Shown here piece after piece: positions 25,469 through 34,601 of a stretch of 37,100 nucleotides of DNA. The DNA lies in assembly GCA_019359515.1 (NCBI GenBank), contig JAHHHC010000055.1, positions 1-37,100 of the forward strand, in the 5' to 3' direction. The notes beneath the pieces were generated by a model. It had not been told where the DNA came from and searched no databases. It worked only from the letters and a program-made list of their open reading frames with translations. Origin of the DNA: Desmonostoc vinosum HA7617-LM4. GTDB lineage: Bacteria > Cyanobacteriota > Cyanobacteriia > Cyanobacteriales > Nostocaceae. Positions within the stretch are counted from its first letter, which is position 1; each line of letters opens with the position of its first letter. A program made the position numbers and the translations under genes.

Positions 25469-26506
25469 CTAATTCGTCGGAGACCAAATAAAATCTCCTG
25501 TCTTGTTAATATAGCCAGCTTTACCTTCAACATATACCAATGCCAAATCTGACATGAAACTAAGAGCTATATCAAATTCGAGCGGGATAGCTATTTTTCC
25601 CTGGGAGTCAATGTAACCATACTTGTTGTCGATTTTGACAGCAGCTAGTCCTTGAGAAAAGCTGACTGCTTTATCAAACTGAGGTTTGATTACCATCTGG
25701 CCATTGGTGTTGATATAGCCGTACTTATCATCAATCCGAACTACTGCTAACCCTTCCGAAAATTCCCAAGCTTCAACAAACTGCGGTTTAACAATCAGCT
25801 TCCCAGATGGATTTATATAACCATATTTTTCGTTGAGTTTAACCGCTGCTCGCCCCAGAGAAAATTTCCAAGTTTCGTTAAATTGAGGTGTAATAACTTG
25901 TTGACCTTTAGAGTTAATATAACCCCATTTATTCCCAACTTGCACTGCTGCTAATTCTTGATTAAAGTGCAAAGCTCGCTCAAATTTTGGTTCAATTATT
26001 AGCTTTCCAGATATATCTATATAACCCCATTTACCCCCAACTTTAATTGCTGCTAGCCCTTCTGTAAATGCTAGAGCTTCCTCAAATTGTGGTTTAATAG
26101 CTACTTTGCCGGATGTGTCAATATAGCCATATTTGTAATCAACTAACACGAGCGCTAACTTATCTGAAAAAGCATAAGATAATCGAAATTGCGGTGGAAT
26201 GACTGGTTTACCAGTTTGATCAATGTAGCCATACTGATCATCAATTTTGATCTGCGCTAAGCCATCAACAAAGTTCCAAGCTAAATCAAACTGTGGTTTT
26301 ATGACTATCTTTCCTGTTTGATCGATAAAACCATACTTACCGTCTTGAATGATCCGAAATAATTGATTTTCTACTTGTTCTTGTTTGGATAATAAATTTT
26401 TTAGTTTAATATCTTGACTTGAAGCTTGAACTTGCTGGTATTGAATCCAAGTTATTCCACCAATAATACTTAGACAAAGCAGGAAGTAAATGCTTTTGTT
26501 CACCTT
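25469..26506 (-). CDS. Exported WG-repeat protein
   Basis: A protein of about 345 residues. The GTG at 26506 is chosen because GAGG precedes it at proper distance; the TTG at 26515 lacks a site. The N-terminus NKSIYFLLCLSIIGGITWI is a signal peptide or anchor. Nine WG-type repeats follow, each near 36 residues, with cores such as KYGYIDQTGKPVI and KWGYIDISGKLII, alternating with F-x-x-x-x-x-F segments ending in GLA(A/V)V. The ninth repeat is degenerate (KAGYINKTGDFIW). WG repeats form beta-propeller or solenoid folds and mediate binding; no enzyme domain is present. It lies downstream of the 206-aa gene and the CHAT-FHA gene on the same strand, separated by 394 bases, so a shared transcript is doubtful. 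Confidence 0.88.
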   Translation of the reverse strand, partial: KVNKSIYFLLCLSIIGGITWIQYQQVQASSQDIKLKNLLSKQEQVENQLFRIIQDGKYGFIDQTGKIVIKPQFDLAWNFVDGLAQIKIDDQYGYIDQTGKPVIPPQFRLSYAFSDKLALVLVDYKYGYIDTSGKVAIKPQFEEALAFTEGLAAIKVGGKWGYIDISGKLIIEPKFERALHFNQELAAVQVGNKWGYINSKGQQVITPQFNETWKFSLGRAAVKLNEKYGYINPSGKLIVKPQFVEAWEFSEGLAVVRIDDKYGYINTNGQMVIKPQFDKAVSFSQGLAAVKIDNKYGYIDSQGKIAIPLEFDIALSFMSDLALVYVEGKAGYINKTGDFIWSPTN

Positions 26507-26900
26507 GAGCCTCAAATAATTCTTATGTGTATCCCAAACTGAATTTAGAATTTACCGCGTATGGACGTTAAATTGCAACATATTCATGAAGAAGGGGATA
26601 GGGAACAGGTGAAGTCTTGGGAGTTAGTAGGGTGCGTCAGTACGAATAATTTCTAGGTAAGTTAAGGCTTTCTTAAACTGACGCACCCTACATATTAAAT
26701 ATTTTTTTATTTTAAAGTCCCTAATGCAATAGATTATTAAAGACTAAATCTGTTGTAGTCAAGTTGGCTTTTATGTCTTGGGATAGATGTTGCGGAAATG
26801 ACGATTGACTTATTGTGATGATGAAGCAGTCTGTGTACGTTTAGAGTAGTTCTTTTAAGTATAAATAGAAACTGCAATTCCTGCGTAAATATCAGACACA
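26507..26900. other. Intergenic region with 65-base inverted-repeat element
   Basis: The spacer holds the element at 26627-26691 and otherwise AT-rich sequence. No credible reading frame is visible. It must contain the promoter of the WG-repeat gene. Confidence 0.55.
26627..26691. mobile_element. 65-base MITE-like inverted-repeat element
   Basis: The ends GTAGGGTGCGTCAGT and ACTGACGCACCCTAC are perfect 15-base inverted repeats, with 35 bases between. There is no coding capacity. Similar GTAGGG/CCCTAC ends occur on the 80-base element at 21827-21906. Mobility is inferred from structure only. Confidence 0.55.
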
Positions 26901-27521
26901 TCAGGAGTTGTTTAATTCGGTAAAAGCGTAATAGGCGATCGCTAAACTAACCTTCGCTTGTTCGATTTCTGATAAAGCTACCCACTCACGATGATCTAGA
27001 TTGCTAACTACAGATGCTACACTTTGCTGTTCACGACTCCGCATAGCGTAAGCAAAAGGTCGAGCTAAGACTAATAAATCTTCTGTACCCCAGGTCGGTA
27101 ATACAGTCTGTACACACTCTACAAGTTGTTCGCCGATTGATTGCCCAGAAGCAAACATCTCAGCTGCTTTCTGAGCGATCGCGTTGAGCCACGTTTGAGG
27201 AATACATGCAGGAAATGTAGTATGTAAAGTTTCTTGAAGATTAAGTACTAACGCTTGTTTTGTAATACGCTTGTCTTGTATTGTATTATCAATATGAGAC
27301 CAAAGTTGATCCAAATGATTGTAAAAAGTTTGCGATCGCGTTGTCAGTTCATCTTCAATAGAATCTTGTTTGACGAACTGCTGTTCTAGTTCATGAAAAT
27401 AGGCTTCTGATTCCTCATCTCCTGGATTCCAGGGATACGTGGCGTCTTCTGCTTCTAGAAGTGCTTTTAATATTTCTAAATCTACTTGAAATGTGTCTAC
27501 TCGATTAATTTGGTTAGTCAT
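26901..27521 (-). CDS. Unknown protein following the CHAT-FHA gene, 206 aa
   Basis: I do not recognise a family. The ATG at 27521 is preferred over a GTG at 27533 because GAGG lies six bases before it. The protein is acidic and mostly helical: LEILKALLEAEDATYPW near the start, a central helical part (ELTTRSQTFYNHLDQLWSHI), and hydrophobic helices toward the C-terminus (LLVLARPFAYAMR, IEQAKVSLAIAYYAF). There is no signal peptide, Cys motif or nucleotide-binding motif. It lies 189 bases downstream of the CHAT-FHA gene on the same strand, and the PP2C gene is upstream of that, so it could be an adaptor, substrate or regulator of that pair. This is inference from position. Confidence 0.6.
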   Translation of the reverse strand: MTNQINRVDTFQVDLEILKALLEAEDATYPWNPGDEESEAYFHELEQQFVKQDSIEDELTTRSQTFYNHLDQLWSHIDNTIQDKRITKQALVLNLQETLHTTFPACIPQTWLNAIAQKAAEMFASGQSIGEQLVECVQTVLPTWGTEDLLVLARPFAYAMRSREQQSVASVVSNLDHREWVALSEIEQAKVSLAIAYYAFTELNNS

Positions 27522-27710
27522 TTGTTGCCTCACGATTAATTAGCGGTACTGACAGCTACAACTACAAGAATAAGATTTCCGCAAATAATTGTCTTGAAAA
27601 TGGGGAGTAGCGGAGCCACTGCGGTCTTGGGGTCTCCTCAAGTGGAGCAACTGCCGTCAAGTGGCGTAGTAGGAAACTGGTTTCATGTGTTTGGTGGTTT
27701 ATCTTAGATG

Positions 27711-29294
27711 TTAGGAATCTTCAATCATAAACTCCCAAGTTTCACCTCTAGCACTACCAAACTTTAACTGCATTCCCGATTTTAGAGGTACTTCCTCGCG
27801 GAGGATTTGTTGCCATCCATTAGGACCTAAAAACCAAGTCGTGCCGTAGGTAGAGAAATCTTGTAAGTAATAGGTTCGCACCAGTGTAGCATCTGTAAGA
27901 GTATTGCGACAGAATATTTCGGCGTGGCGCTTAGAGACCGATGGTTCTGGGATGACAATATCATTATCTTTTGTTCGACCAATGCGGTTGACTCCAGAAC
28001 GCACCACCCAAATTGTCCCTTCTGGAGAGAGCGATCGCAAACTTGCAGCCGGGGGTGGGATAGTAAAATCTGGAATCACAGTGTCTGGTAGTTCTGTAAT
28101 TCCTTCGTCAAAGGTTTTAATCAGTTCGCCATTAAAATCTGGGTGCAAATACAGAACTGGCAAAGTCCAGGCGGGTTGATTAAATTTATAAACTGTTAAT
28201 AGTTCTTGCCTAGCCAAGGCCACAGCCTCATCGATTGGTTTGCGCGATCGCAAAGCCTCAGTAAAGGTTTGAATAAAACTATGGCTTTCATGGTCAGCGA
28301 TTTCATCGCGCATTCCCAAAATAGCGGGTACACCATGGCGAATTAGAACTTCTGCCAAACTGCTGGCGGGTATAGCTTGGTGATTGATAGCGGCTGGTTG
28401 TGCCCCCCAACAGGCGTTAAACACTGCCAGCTTGACTCCTGTACGTGTTAATACTTGTGCCAATTCTATGCCATTGAGAGTCATGTCTGAGCGCAAAAAC
28501 AGTAATCCGCCATCGGGGCCTGGTAAACCATGACCTGCATAAAAGAAAACATTATGTGCTTTAGTTTCTAACTCTTGAATTAACTCTTGCGGTGTTGGTT
28601 GCAGCAGTGTCTTGACTACACAGGGGGCATATTTTTGGGAATTGCTATTTCCTGGCTCTGGCTGTGCAAGGGTTTGCTGTAAGATAGTGGCTTCTTGTTC
28701 TAATTGCAGATTTTCATTATGACCTAAAACCAGGAGAATGCTTAAAGCTTTGTCGCTTCGCAAATAGGGCAGTGGTTCAACTTCGCTGGTGGTACGACTA
28801 AAAAGTAAATCTTGAGAAATAGACATGGCCGATTGACCAGGCTCACGCTGCATAATTTCCCAAGGTAAGGCAATCAGATCTGGGTCGCGGATTTCTAGCC
28901 GAAAGCGTAAACGTGTGTGCCGACCCATAGCAATGCCGCGACTGCGTTCTAGACTACCGAGAATTGGCCCATCAAATACCCAGCGCCATAAACTCATGCC
29001 CAAGTATTGCATCAGGCGACTACTGTAAGGGCCGGTGGGTTGGGTAGCAGCAGGAGAACTGAAATCTACAGATAATGGAGTTGTCCGTTGAGAAGTTGTG
29101 CTGCGGGAAATTTCTAAAGCGCTGGTGCCTGTAAACATTTGCTGCCATTCACGCCAGACTTGAGTTAATTCTATAGGCCAAACACAGTCACGGAGAACAT
29201 AGCCACTGGGATAGGGAGCTTTGACCACCCAAATGGCGAAGTTGTCATTGCCAGTGTTTATGAGACGGGCGATCGCCAGGTTGAGGGATGGCAT
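27711..29294 (-). CDS. CHAT (caspase-like) protease fused to C-terminal FHA domain
   Basis: A 527-residue protein. Residues about 180-385 form a CHAT domain, a caspase-HetF-associated cysteine protease fold. The expected catalytic dyad is present: H255 in FFYAGHG and C295 in AVFNACWG. Residues 428-527 are an FHA domain with RIGRTKDNDIVI (G439, R440) and SVSKRHAEI (S454-H457), the usual phosphothreonine-binding residues; the later motif is STYGT instead of SxNGT. The N-terminal 175 residues are uncharacterised but include LIALPWEIM, common before cyanobacterial CHAT domains. No signal peptide or membrane helix. It follows the PP2C gene after 115 bases on the same strand, so phosphorylation may control recruitment to, or activity of, the protease. 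AAAGA precedes the ATG. Confidence 0.88.
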   Translation of the reverse strand: MPSLNLAIARLINTGNDNFAIWVVKAPYPSGYVLRDCVWPIELTQVWREWQQMFTGTSALEISRSTTSQRTTPLSVDFSSPAATQPTGPYSSRLMQYLGMSLWRWVFDGPILGSLERSRGIAMGRHTRLRFRLEIRDPDLIALPWEIMQREPGQSAMSISQDLLFSRTTSEVEPLPYLRSDKALSILLVLGHNENLQLEQEATILQQTLAQPEPGNSNSQKYAPCVVKTLLQPTPQELIQELETKAHNVFFYAGHGLPGPDGGLLFLRSDMTLNGIELAQVLTRTGVKLAVFNACWGAQPAAINHQAIPASSLAEVLIRHGVPAILGMRDEIADHESHSFIQTFTEALRSRKPIDEAVALARQELLTVYKFNQPAWTLPVLYLHPDFNGELIKTFDEGITELPDTVIPDFTIPPPAASLRSLSPEGTIWVVRSGVNRIGRTKDNDIVIPEPSVSKRHAEIFCRNTLTDATLVRTYYLQDFSTYGTTWFLGPNGWQQILREEVPLKSGMQLKFGSARGETWEFMIEDS

Positions 29295-29409
29295 GGATTC
29301 TTTAAATTAAAGACTAAAAAAAAATAATTTTAAATACAATTTTTTAACGTGACAATTGTGTTGATTTTAATTTTGGTTACTACCTGTATTATTTCAGGTT
29401 TTTACCAGT

Positions 29410-31668
29410 TTATCGAGTATTTGTCTGGGTTGGACTAGGGACAATTGGTGGAGTAACTGTCGATGAGGCAGAAGTACAAAAGTTTGTTTCATTTTCTGGT
29501 AAAACAGTGGCACCAGAGCGCTTGAGTTGCAAGGAATTAAGCGTTACTGTTTCATCTTTTGGAGGTGAGGGCAGTTGATTATCTGTATCTACTAGTGGAG
29601 GTGGTGCTTGGTTAGGACAGACACGTAAATCCACTAAAAAGTCTTCAGGGACTGATTGAGGCTTGGGTTTTTTCTTGATAACTTCAAAAACAGTACCAGG
29701 AGGAAAAGATTTATCTTTGCTCAAGACTAATTCGCGGGTAGTTTTAATTACCAGTCCTGGTGCTAGTAGGCTCGCTAGCGATCGCGGTGCTGGTGTTGTG
29801 GCACTAGTTGGTTGTCTGGTGGGTGTGGGATCGCCAGCAAATGGATTTATATTTATCAGCCCCTGACGCACAGAATATACAATCGCCCAAGCTCCAACTC
29901 CTAATATGATCGGAACTATGATTGTTAGCGGTAATCGATAGATGATACCAGGTTTGTTTTCTGGAACTATCTGAGTTTTTTGGCTGGCTTTGCCTATTTG
30001 TGTTTTACTTGAGCCTCTGAGGGAAAAATCAGCCGTTTTCATGGCTGAAGCTTCGGGAATCACAGTCTTAATAGTGATCTCTGGTTCCCAATATTGGACT
30101 TGATAGTGTACTAAAGCGATGGTGACATTATCGTGTCCATTTCTGGTGTTGGCGATTTCGACTAGTCTGTTAACGACGCTTGTTAAATCAGCTTCTTGAG
30201 TCAGAATTGGCAGAATTTCCGTTTCCCAGTACTCATCAACGCGGTCAAAATCGCTAAAACCATCAGATGTGAGCAGAAACACAGCATCTTCGTCAAGCAT
30301 AAATCTTGCCGATGTGGGATGTAACGAGCTACTCGGCCCCATTCCCAAAGCTTGGACGAGAGAACCAGATGCGCTTTGTTGTAAAGCCTCGCGGTAGATG
30401 GAATAACCTAGCCGCACTTCCCTAGAGGCGACATCATCATCAAGAGTTACTTGGTAACAACCTTGGCGCGTAATCCAGTAAGCGCGACTATCACCAACGT
30501 GGGTGATATACATTTCATGAGCCACGGGTAAGGCCATGACTAAGGTTGTACCCATGCGTTGACGCCCTTGACGATTTTCACCATCATTGCGCTGACTAAT
30601 TTTGTCGTTGGCTGCTGCTACGGCCAAGTCTAAGTCATTGAGTAACAACGATGGGTCAATGTGGTCGTAGGGAACTTTTGTTAATTGTTGTACCTGTTGT
30701 TGAATTGTTTCGATCGCTAAATTTGATGCCACATTGCCACCTTCGTGTCCACCAATGCCATCGCAGACGATCGCCAAGGCTGTTGGCTGTGGGGGTTTGC
30801 TCACCAGCGTACCACTGGGAGGATAACAGGAATCTTCGTTGCGTTGGCGACTAGGCCCGGTGTCCGTTTTAGTAATAATTTTAATTGTGGGTGTTTGCGA
30901 TCGCCCCAACTCTGCTAACCCACCATCCAAAGCTGCAATTAATTGTTCGGCTGAGTTAATCTTGCCCTCAATCAACGAATTACTAATTTGGCTGAGAAAG
31001 TTTTGGATAGCTGGCTTGGCATCGTTGAGCAGTTGCTGCCAAAATTCACCTAACTGGGGTAGTCCTGGGGCCGTTTCCGAGTCAAAGCGCAATTCCAACA
31101 AGCGCACTAACGACCCTTCTGTTCGCAATAAATGAGGTGTCAGCAAGCTAGAAGCGACACCTTCACTTGCAAGAGGTTGCCACAAATTTGCTAATTGCCA
31201 TAGCCAATTGAGTTGGCGCATGGATGTTGCATCACGCCAAGCAGTAGTTAATTCAGTACCTAAGCGTACTTGCTGTGTCGGATCATCTGTGAACAGCGGT
31301 GGTTTTTCTAACAATAATATGTCTCGATGGGAGGAACCATCATTCCAAGACAGCAATCCATAGACCTGTGGAACATGTAAGCGATAAGGAATCAGCCGCA
31401 GATAAGTTCTTACTATCTGCAAATTATCTAACTCAGATGGTTGGGGTAAAAAACCAGGCTTGGTATCTAAAAGCAGAGATTGATTGATAATTAGATAGCG
31501 ATCGGCTAATGATTCTCCAGGTTTACCCACACTCAAATCATCTACCACAGCCCAGAGGTAAATTTTGGGTAGGGATGTGGAGCATCGCTGGCAAAACTTG
31601 TGAGTCAGGGGGTTAGCAGCCTGACAATTTTCATTTGGGCAGAAAAGCGTTGCCGCGTCATTTTCCAT
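29410..31668 (-). CDS. PP2C-type protein phosphatase with N-terminal zinc ribbon and membrane helix
   Basis: A 752-residue protein. An N-terminal zinc ribbon has C10/C15 and C26/C29. Residues 262-522 are a PP2C Ser/Thr phosphatase that should remove phosphate using two Mn/Mg ions; the metal residues are seen in RNED (276-279), CDGIGGHEGG (D303), HVGDSRAY (D393), TSDGFSD (D469) and NGHDNVT (D513). After it come a single membrane helix (LPLTIIVPIILGVGAWAIVYSV) and a Pro/Ser/Thr-rich tail of about 150 residues, probably outside the cytoplasm. Residues 35-255 between ribbon and phosphatase look like a decayed protein-kinase fold, without the catalytic Lys, HRD or DFG. The CHAT-FHA gene lies directly downstream, and the two together suggest control of a phosphorylation signal. 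Confidence 0.88.
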   Translation of the reverse strand: MENDAATLFCPNENCQAANPLTHKFCQRCSTSLPKIYLWAVVDDLSVGKPGESLADRYLIINQSLLLDTKPGFLPQPSELDNLQIVRTYLRLIPYRLHVPQVYGLLSWNDGSSHRDILLLEKPPLFTDDPTQQVRLGTELTTAWRDATSMRQLNWLWQLANLWQPLASEGVASSLLTPHLLRTEGSLVRLLELRFDSETAPGLPQLGEFWQQLLNDAKPAIQNFLSQISNSLIEGKINSAEQLIAALDGGLAELGRSQTPTIKIITKTDTGPSRQRNEDSCYPPSGTLVSKPPQPTALAIVCDGIGGHEGGNVASNLAIETIQQQVQQLTKVPYDHIDPSLLLNDLDLAVAAANDKISQRNDGENRQGRQRMGTTLVMALPVAHEMYITHVGDSRAYWITRQGCYQVTLDDDVASREVRLGYSIYREALQQSASGSLVQALGMGPSSSLHPTSARFMLDEDAVFLLTSDGFSDFDRVDEYWETEILPILTQEADLTSVVNRLVEIANTRNGHDNVTIALVHYQVQYWEPEITIKTVIPEASAMKTADFSLRGSSKTQIGKASQKTQIVPENKPGIIYRLPLTIIVPIILGVGAWAIVYSVRQGLININPFAGDPTPTRQPTSATTPAPRSLASLLAPGLVIKTTRELVLSKDKSFPPGTVFEVIKKKPKPQSVPEDFLVDLRVCPNQAPPPLVDTDNQLPSPPKDETVTLNSLQLKRSGATVLPENETNFCTSASSTVTPPIVPSPTQTNTR

Positions 31669-32834
31669 AATGTTCGCACCGATCAGCGATTGGCAATTTC
31701 TTTAAAAGCATTGGTAGCGGCAATTTAAACCGCAGATTTTTATTGAACTTGACTTATCCAAATTGTGGATCATCATTTTAACTGGTAGATTTCAGCAGAG
31801 GTTAATGCTCGTTTGCTTACTTATCCAAACAATACACTCCTAAGTCAACCCTACAGCCTCATCATAGCCTCAATTGCTCTATGACTCTCCATCAGGGGAG
31901 CAACTAATTCTAACCCTGTCATCAAAATATAACTCCAGAACATTTGTGGTATTTGTTTTTGCTAAATTACCTTATTATCAACCAACAGATAGTGTTGTCA
32001 TCAGAAATTTGGTTATGGGCAGGTTTTTTAGATTTCGCGTTTTGATCGACGCAGGGACGCGGGGATAGGGAGACGCAAAGAAAGATTTTGGAACGAGAAA
32101 ATAGGCTTTTTCAGACTGAATATGAAAAACCTACCCTTGAAAGGGGAGATGAGGGGGATGCACTTCGACTTCGCTCAGTGACCGGGGGATGAGGGGGAAA
32201 ATTTCTCTATTGTCCGCGCGTCCCCGCGTCCCCAATCCCCAATCCCCAAATAGTTATATCAGTACTTTTCTCGGTACATGATTTACAAAATTTAACTGAT
32301 TGCTGCAAAATTCTTTCAAAGATTAAGTTTTCGTGCTAGTATGCGTGGACGTTCTGATAGCAAGTCGGTTTTGAATCCCTACTCTTTAAAAAAGAGTACA
32401 AATATTACATGTCAAGTTGAAGCCTAAAAAAGCAATCTATGCTTACGAAATCCCTTATCTGAAAGTGGGAAATAAAATCTGAAAAAAAGTTGAATTTAGC
32501 AATTTTATTAAGTAAAAATCTTGGCAGTTTGTGATAAAATCTACTTCCCTAGCAATTTGGAAATGGAACAAATAAAGTCATAAAAGTTAAAACTTACTTA
32601 GGCATTTAGGCAAATATCAGATTTTTTCATCCAGGTTTCAAGAATCAAGGGTTAATAGTCTAAAGATGAAACTAAAACACCCCCTTGCCAGTCAACATTA
32701 TTCTCATGCTATCTACCCATTGGCGATCGCACCCGTAACCAGCCAAAATTAAGGATATAGAGGTGTAGGGTATAAGGGTGGAAAGGGAACTGATTTAAGT
32801 CCCCTACACCCTGACACTCCTAGTTTGCTGAGAG
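31669..32834. other. Long intergenic region with repeats
   Basis: About 1.17 kb between the PP2C start and the ndhM stop. It holds GGGACGCGGGG-type tracts near 32050, an ACTGAGC...CGAAGT repeat at 32161-32180, a small hairpin TACTCTT/AAGAGTA near 32381-32399 and a long-loop inverted repeat at 32762-32810. No reading frame looks coding and no RNA gene was recognised. Confidence 0.5.
32762..32810 (-). terminator. Inverted repeat downstream of ndhM
   Basis: GGTGTAGGG and CCCTACACC pair perfectly over nine bases with a 31-base loop, about 25 bases after the ndhM stop. The loop is long and there is no clear T-run on the minus strand, so terminator function is uncertain. Confidence 0.3.
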
Positions 32835-33188
32835 CTAACTTTCAACTGCAACCTGGGGAAGTCCCATACTGTAGTTGTTGACGCGGGCTGAGAGATTATA
32901 GCTGACTTCGCCTTTTTGCAGAAGCGATCGCAGATAATGCTCTAAGTCCGACCCAATACGGCGTAGATTATAGTCTGTTAAGTCTGCACCGCTAGATGCT
33001 TCTACCAGTTCATCAAACCTTCGATAAATCTTTTGCAGTGCATCTTCATTCCAGTTAAATTCGTTGTCAGGGTCAATATCTAACGTTAAGACCTGATTAC
33101 TAGGAACCAATTCGCCATCCCGGTCAATTTCAGCCGCAAAAATGCGAATATGTCGGGTCGTGGACTTGAGCAGCATCGGGTTGTCCAT
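32835..33188 (-). CDS. ndhM: NAD(P)H-quinone oxidoreductase subunit M (NdhM)
   Basis: A protein of about 117 residues specific to oxygenic phototroph NDH-1. NdhM belongs to the stromal/cytoplasmic-side subunits near the ferredoxin-binding part of the complex, used in cyclic electron flow. The conserved core is easy to recognise: [53 protein letters not shown] and [19 protein letters not shown]. The start chosen is [10 protein letters not shown]; an ATG four codons later is also possible. The frame stays open for another 60 codons upstream, but that part is a translation of a GC-rich tandem repeat (SPRPRVP units) and is surely not protein. It is the second NDH-1 gene in the window, 11 kb from ndhH and on the other strand. 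Confidence 0.93.
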   Translation of the reverse strand: MDNPMLLKSTTRHIRIFAAEIDRDGELVPSNQVLTLDIDPDNEFNWNEDALQKIYRRFDELVEASSGADLTDYNLRRIGSDLEHYLRSLLQKGEVSYNLSARVNNYSMGLPQVAVES

Positions 33189-34156
33189 AAGAATGTGTAG
33201 AATTTGGGTGAATTGCACTGAAATCATTGTAAACGCTATGAGGGAGCAGGGAGCAGGGGGCAGGGGAGACGCGGGGACGTGGGGACGCGGGGACGTGGGG
33301 ACGCGGGGACGCGGGGACGCGGGGACGCAAAGAAGCAAACAGAGATACGCACCATTCCCCATTCCCAATTCCCCATTTCCAGGTTGATGTAGCCATCAAA
33401 ATGAGGACACTTACGTGTGGGTATCTCCCCCAAGGAGAAAGCAGTCATTATCTGAGTCGGGAGACTTTAACAGTAGTGCTGTTTTATCGCGCCTGCCAGG
33501 GCGTAAAATCTCAAAAACCCACAAAGAGTGAATTTCTCCCTGTCTCCTTAACCTGCTCTACGTCTCAACTTAGGGGAAAAAAGTATTAAACCTTTATTTT
33601 GGTGAAAGACTTGACACAAATAAATTGAGCCTATGCTATGTTGTCTACCACAACAAAAAATTTAGCTTTAATAACTTTGCTGATAAATGTTTATTAAATT
33701 TGCCGATGAAAAAAACGTACATCTAGTAATTTTACGGAGTGATGCTACACCGACCTCTGGCTCTAATTCAATGAAAAAAAACCAGCGTTTTTACTTACGT
33801 ATAAACACCAAAAAAACAGTAACAAGCCAAACTGTTGTTGACGTTTAGATAAAGTTGATGTAAAAACCTTTAAAAAGGTCGAACAAGTTCTTACAGAAAC
33901 TTTATTGTATAGAATCTTAAAAACTGAATAATAGTTATGGCTTGCCTAAGCTACATCTAGCACAGGAACATCAAAATCTAGGCATAAAAAGTCTAGAGAG
34001 AAAAAAACACCAGAGAGGGAAATAGAAGACAAATGTGGTGGATAAAGAAAAAATCTTAATTCAAACACTTTGGATTCAAAAAAAATATACATAATTTTGG
34101 CTGGAGATCTACCTCCTTACCCTCATGACCACCAAGTAAAGGAATCCTAATAAGCT
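33189..34156. other. Divergent spacer between ndhM and the 93-aa gene
   Basis: It contains the 8-base tandem repeat just upstream of ndhM, then AT-rich sequence that must include the promoter of the plus-strand 93-aa gene. Frames on both strands in 33130-33590 are repeat translations. No RNA gene recognised. Confidence 0.5.
33268..33331. repeat. Tandem octamer GACGCGGG, eight units
   Basis: The units are GACGCGGG or GACGTGGG, in the order C, T, C, T, C, C, C at the variable fifth base, with a degenerate last unit GACGCAAA. The block is bounded by GGGAGCAGGG tracts and lies 80 bases upstream of the ndhM start codon. Confidence 0.9.
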
Positions 34157-34438
34157 ATGAACTCCAAAGCATTACCACGCCAAATAAACAATCTTGATGT
34201 AGGTGTTTATGAGTGCGAAATACATCTAAAATTCCGGTTGATTGAGGAAAAAAGTCTCCTGGGCGATCGCGAGCAACTCTTACAGGTGCTACTTGATGCT
34301 TTGACTGAGGGGTCTGACGACTTTCTAGAAACGCTGCAAGCGTCTGTCAAAGCACAAGAAGTATCTGAGTTTAAAGCCTCGCCTCAAATGCGACGCCAAC
34401 TCATGCGCTTGCGTAATGTTGTTGATAATACTCAATAA
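34157..34438 (+). CDS. Unknown small protein, 93 aa
   Basis: I do not recognise the family, although it reads like a conserved cyanobacterial protein. It begins MNSKALPRQINNLDVGVYEC, has a strand-turn-strand part (VGVYECEIHLKFRLIEEKSL) and then helices (REQLLQVLLDALTEGSDDFLETL, SPQMRRQLMRLRN). No membrane segment, signal peptide or metal motif. The gene has a 970-base upstream spacer, so it is probably its own transcription unit. It converges on the inositol-phosphatase-family gene, with a strong palindrome between the two stops. GGAA lies about 13 bases before the ATG, a poor ribosome binding site. Confidence 0.7.
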   Translation: MNSKALPRQINNLDVGVYECEIHLKFRLIEEKSLLGDREQLLQVLLDALTEGSDDFLETLQASVKAQEVSEFKASPQMRRQLMRLRNVVDNTQ

Positions 34439-34601
34439 TTAAAGTTAAAGGTGTATTTAAGTAATTGCAAATCGTCAACTAAACATCAAATGGTCAATTG
34501 TTGTTCAGTCTGTCCATTTGCTTATATACTTCCACCACAAGTTAGCTCATATACCCATGTGAGGAATCGTACCAATTTGAAAAAAGAATGTGACAGATAG
34601 A

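Noticed and set aside
31874-32068. 64-codon plus-strand frame in the PP2C-ndhM spacer
   Set aside because: No ribosome binding site, no domain, and it ends in a GGGACGCGGGG repeat.
32340-32420. Possible tRNA 3' half (GGTTTTGAATCCCTAC)
   Set aside because: No matching acceptor stem, anticodon arm or D arm could be formed.
33130-33448. Three overlapping frames with [10 protein letters not shown]-like repeats
   Set aside because: They are translations of the tandem octamer block in different frames.
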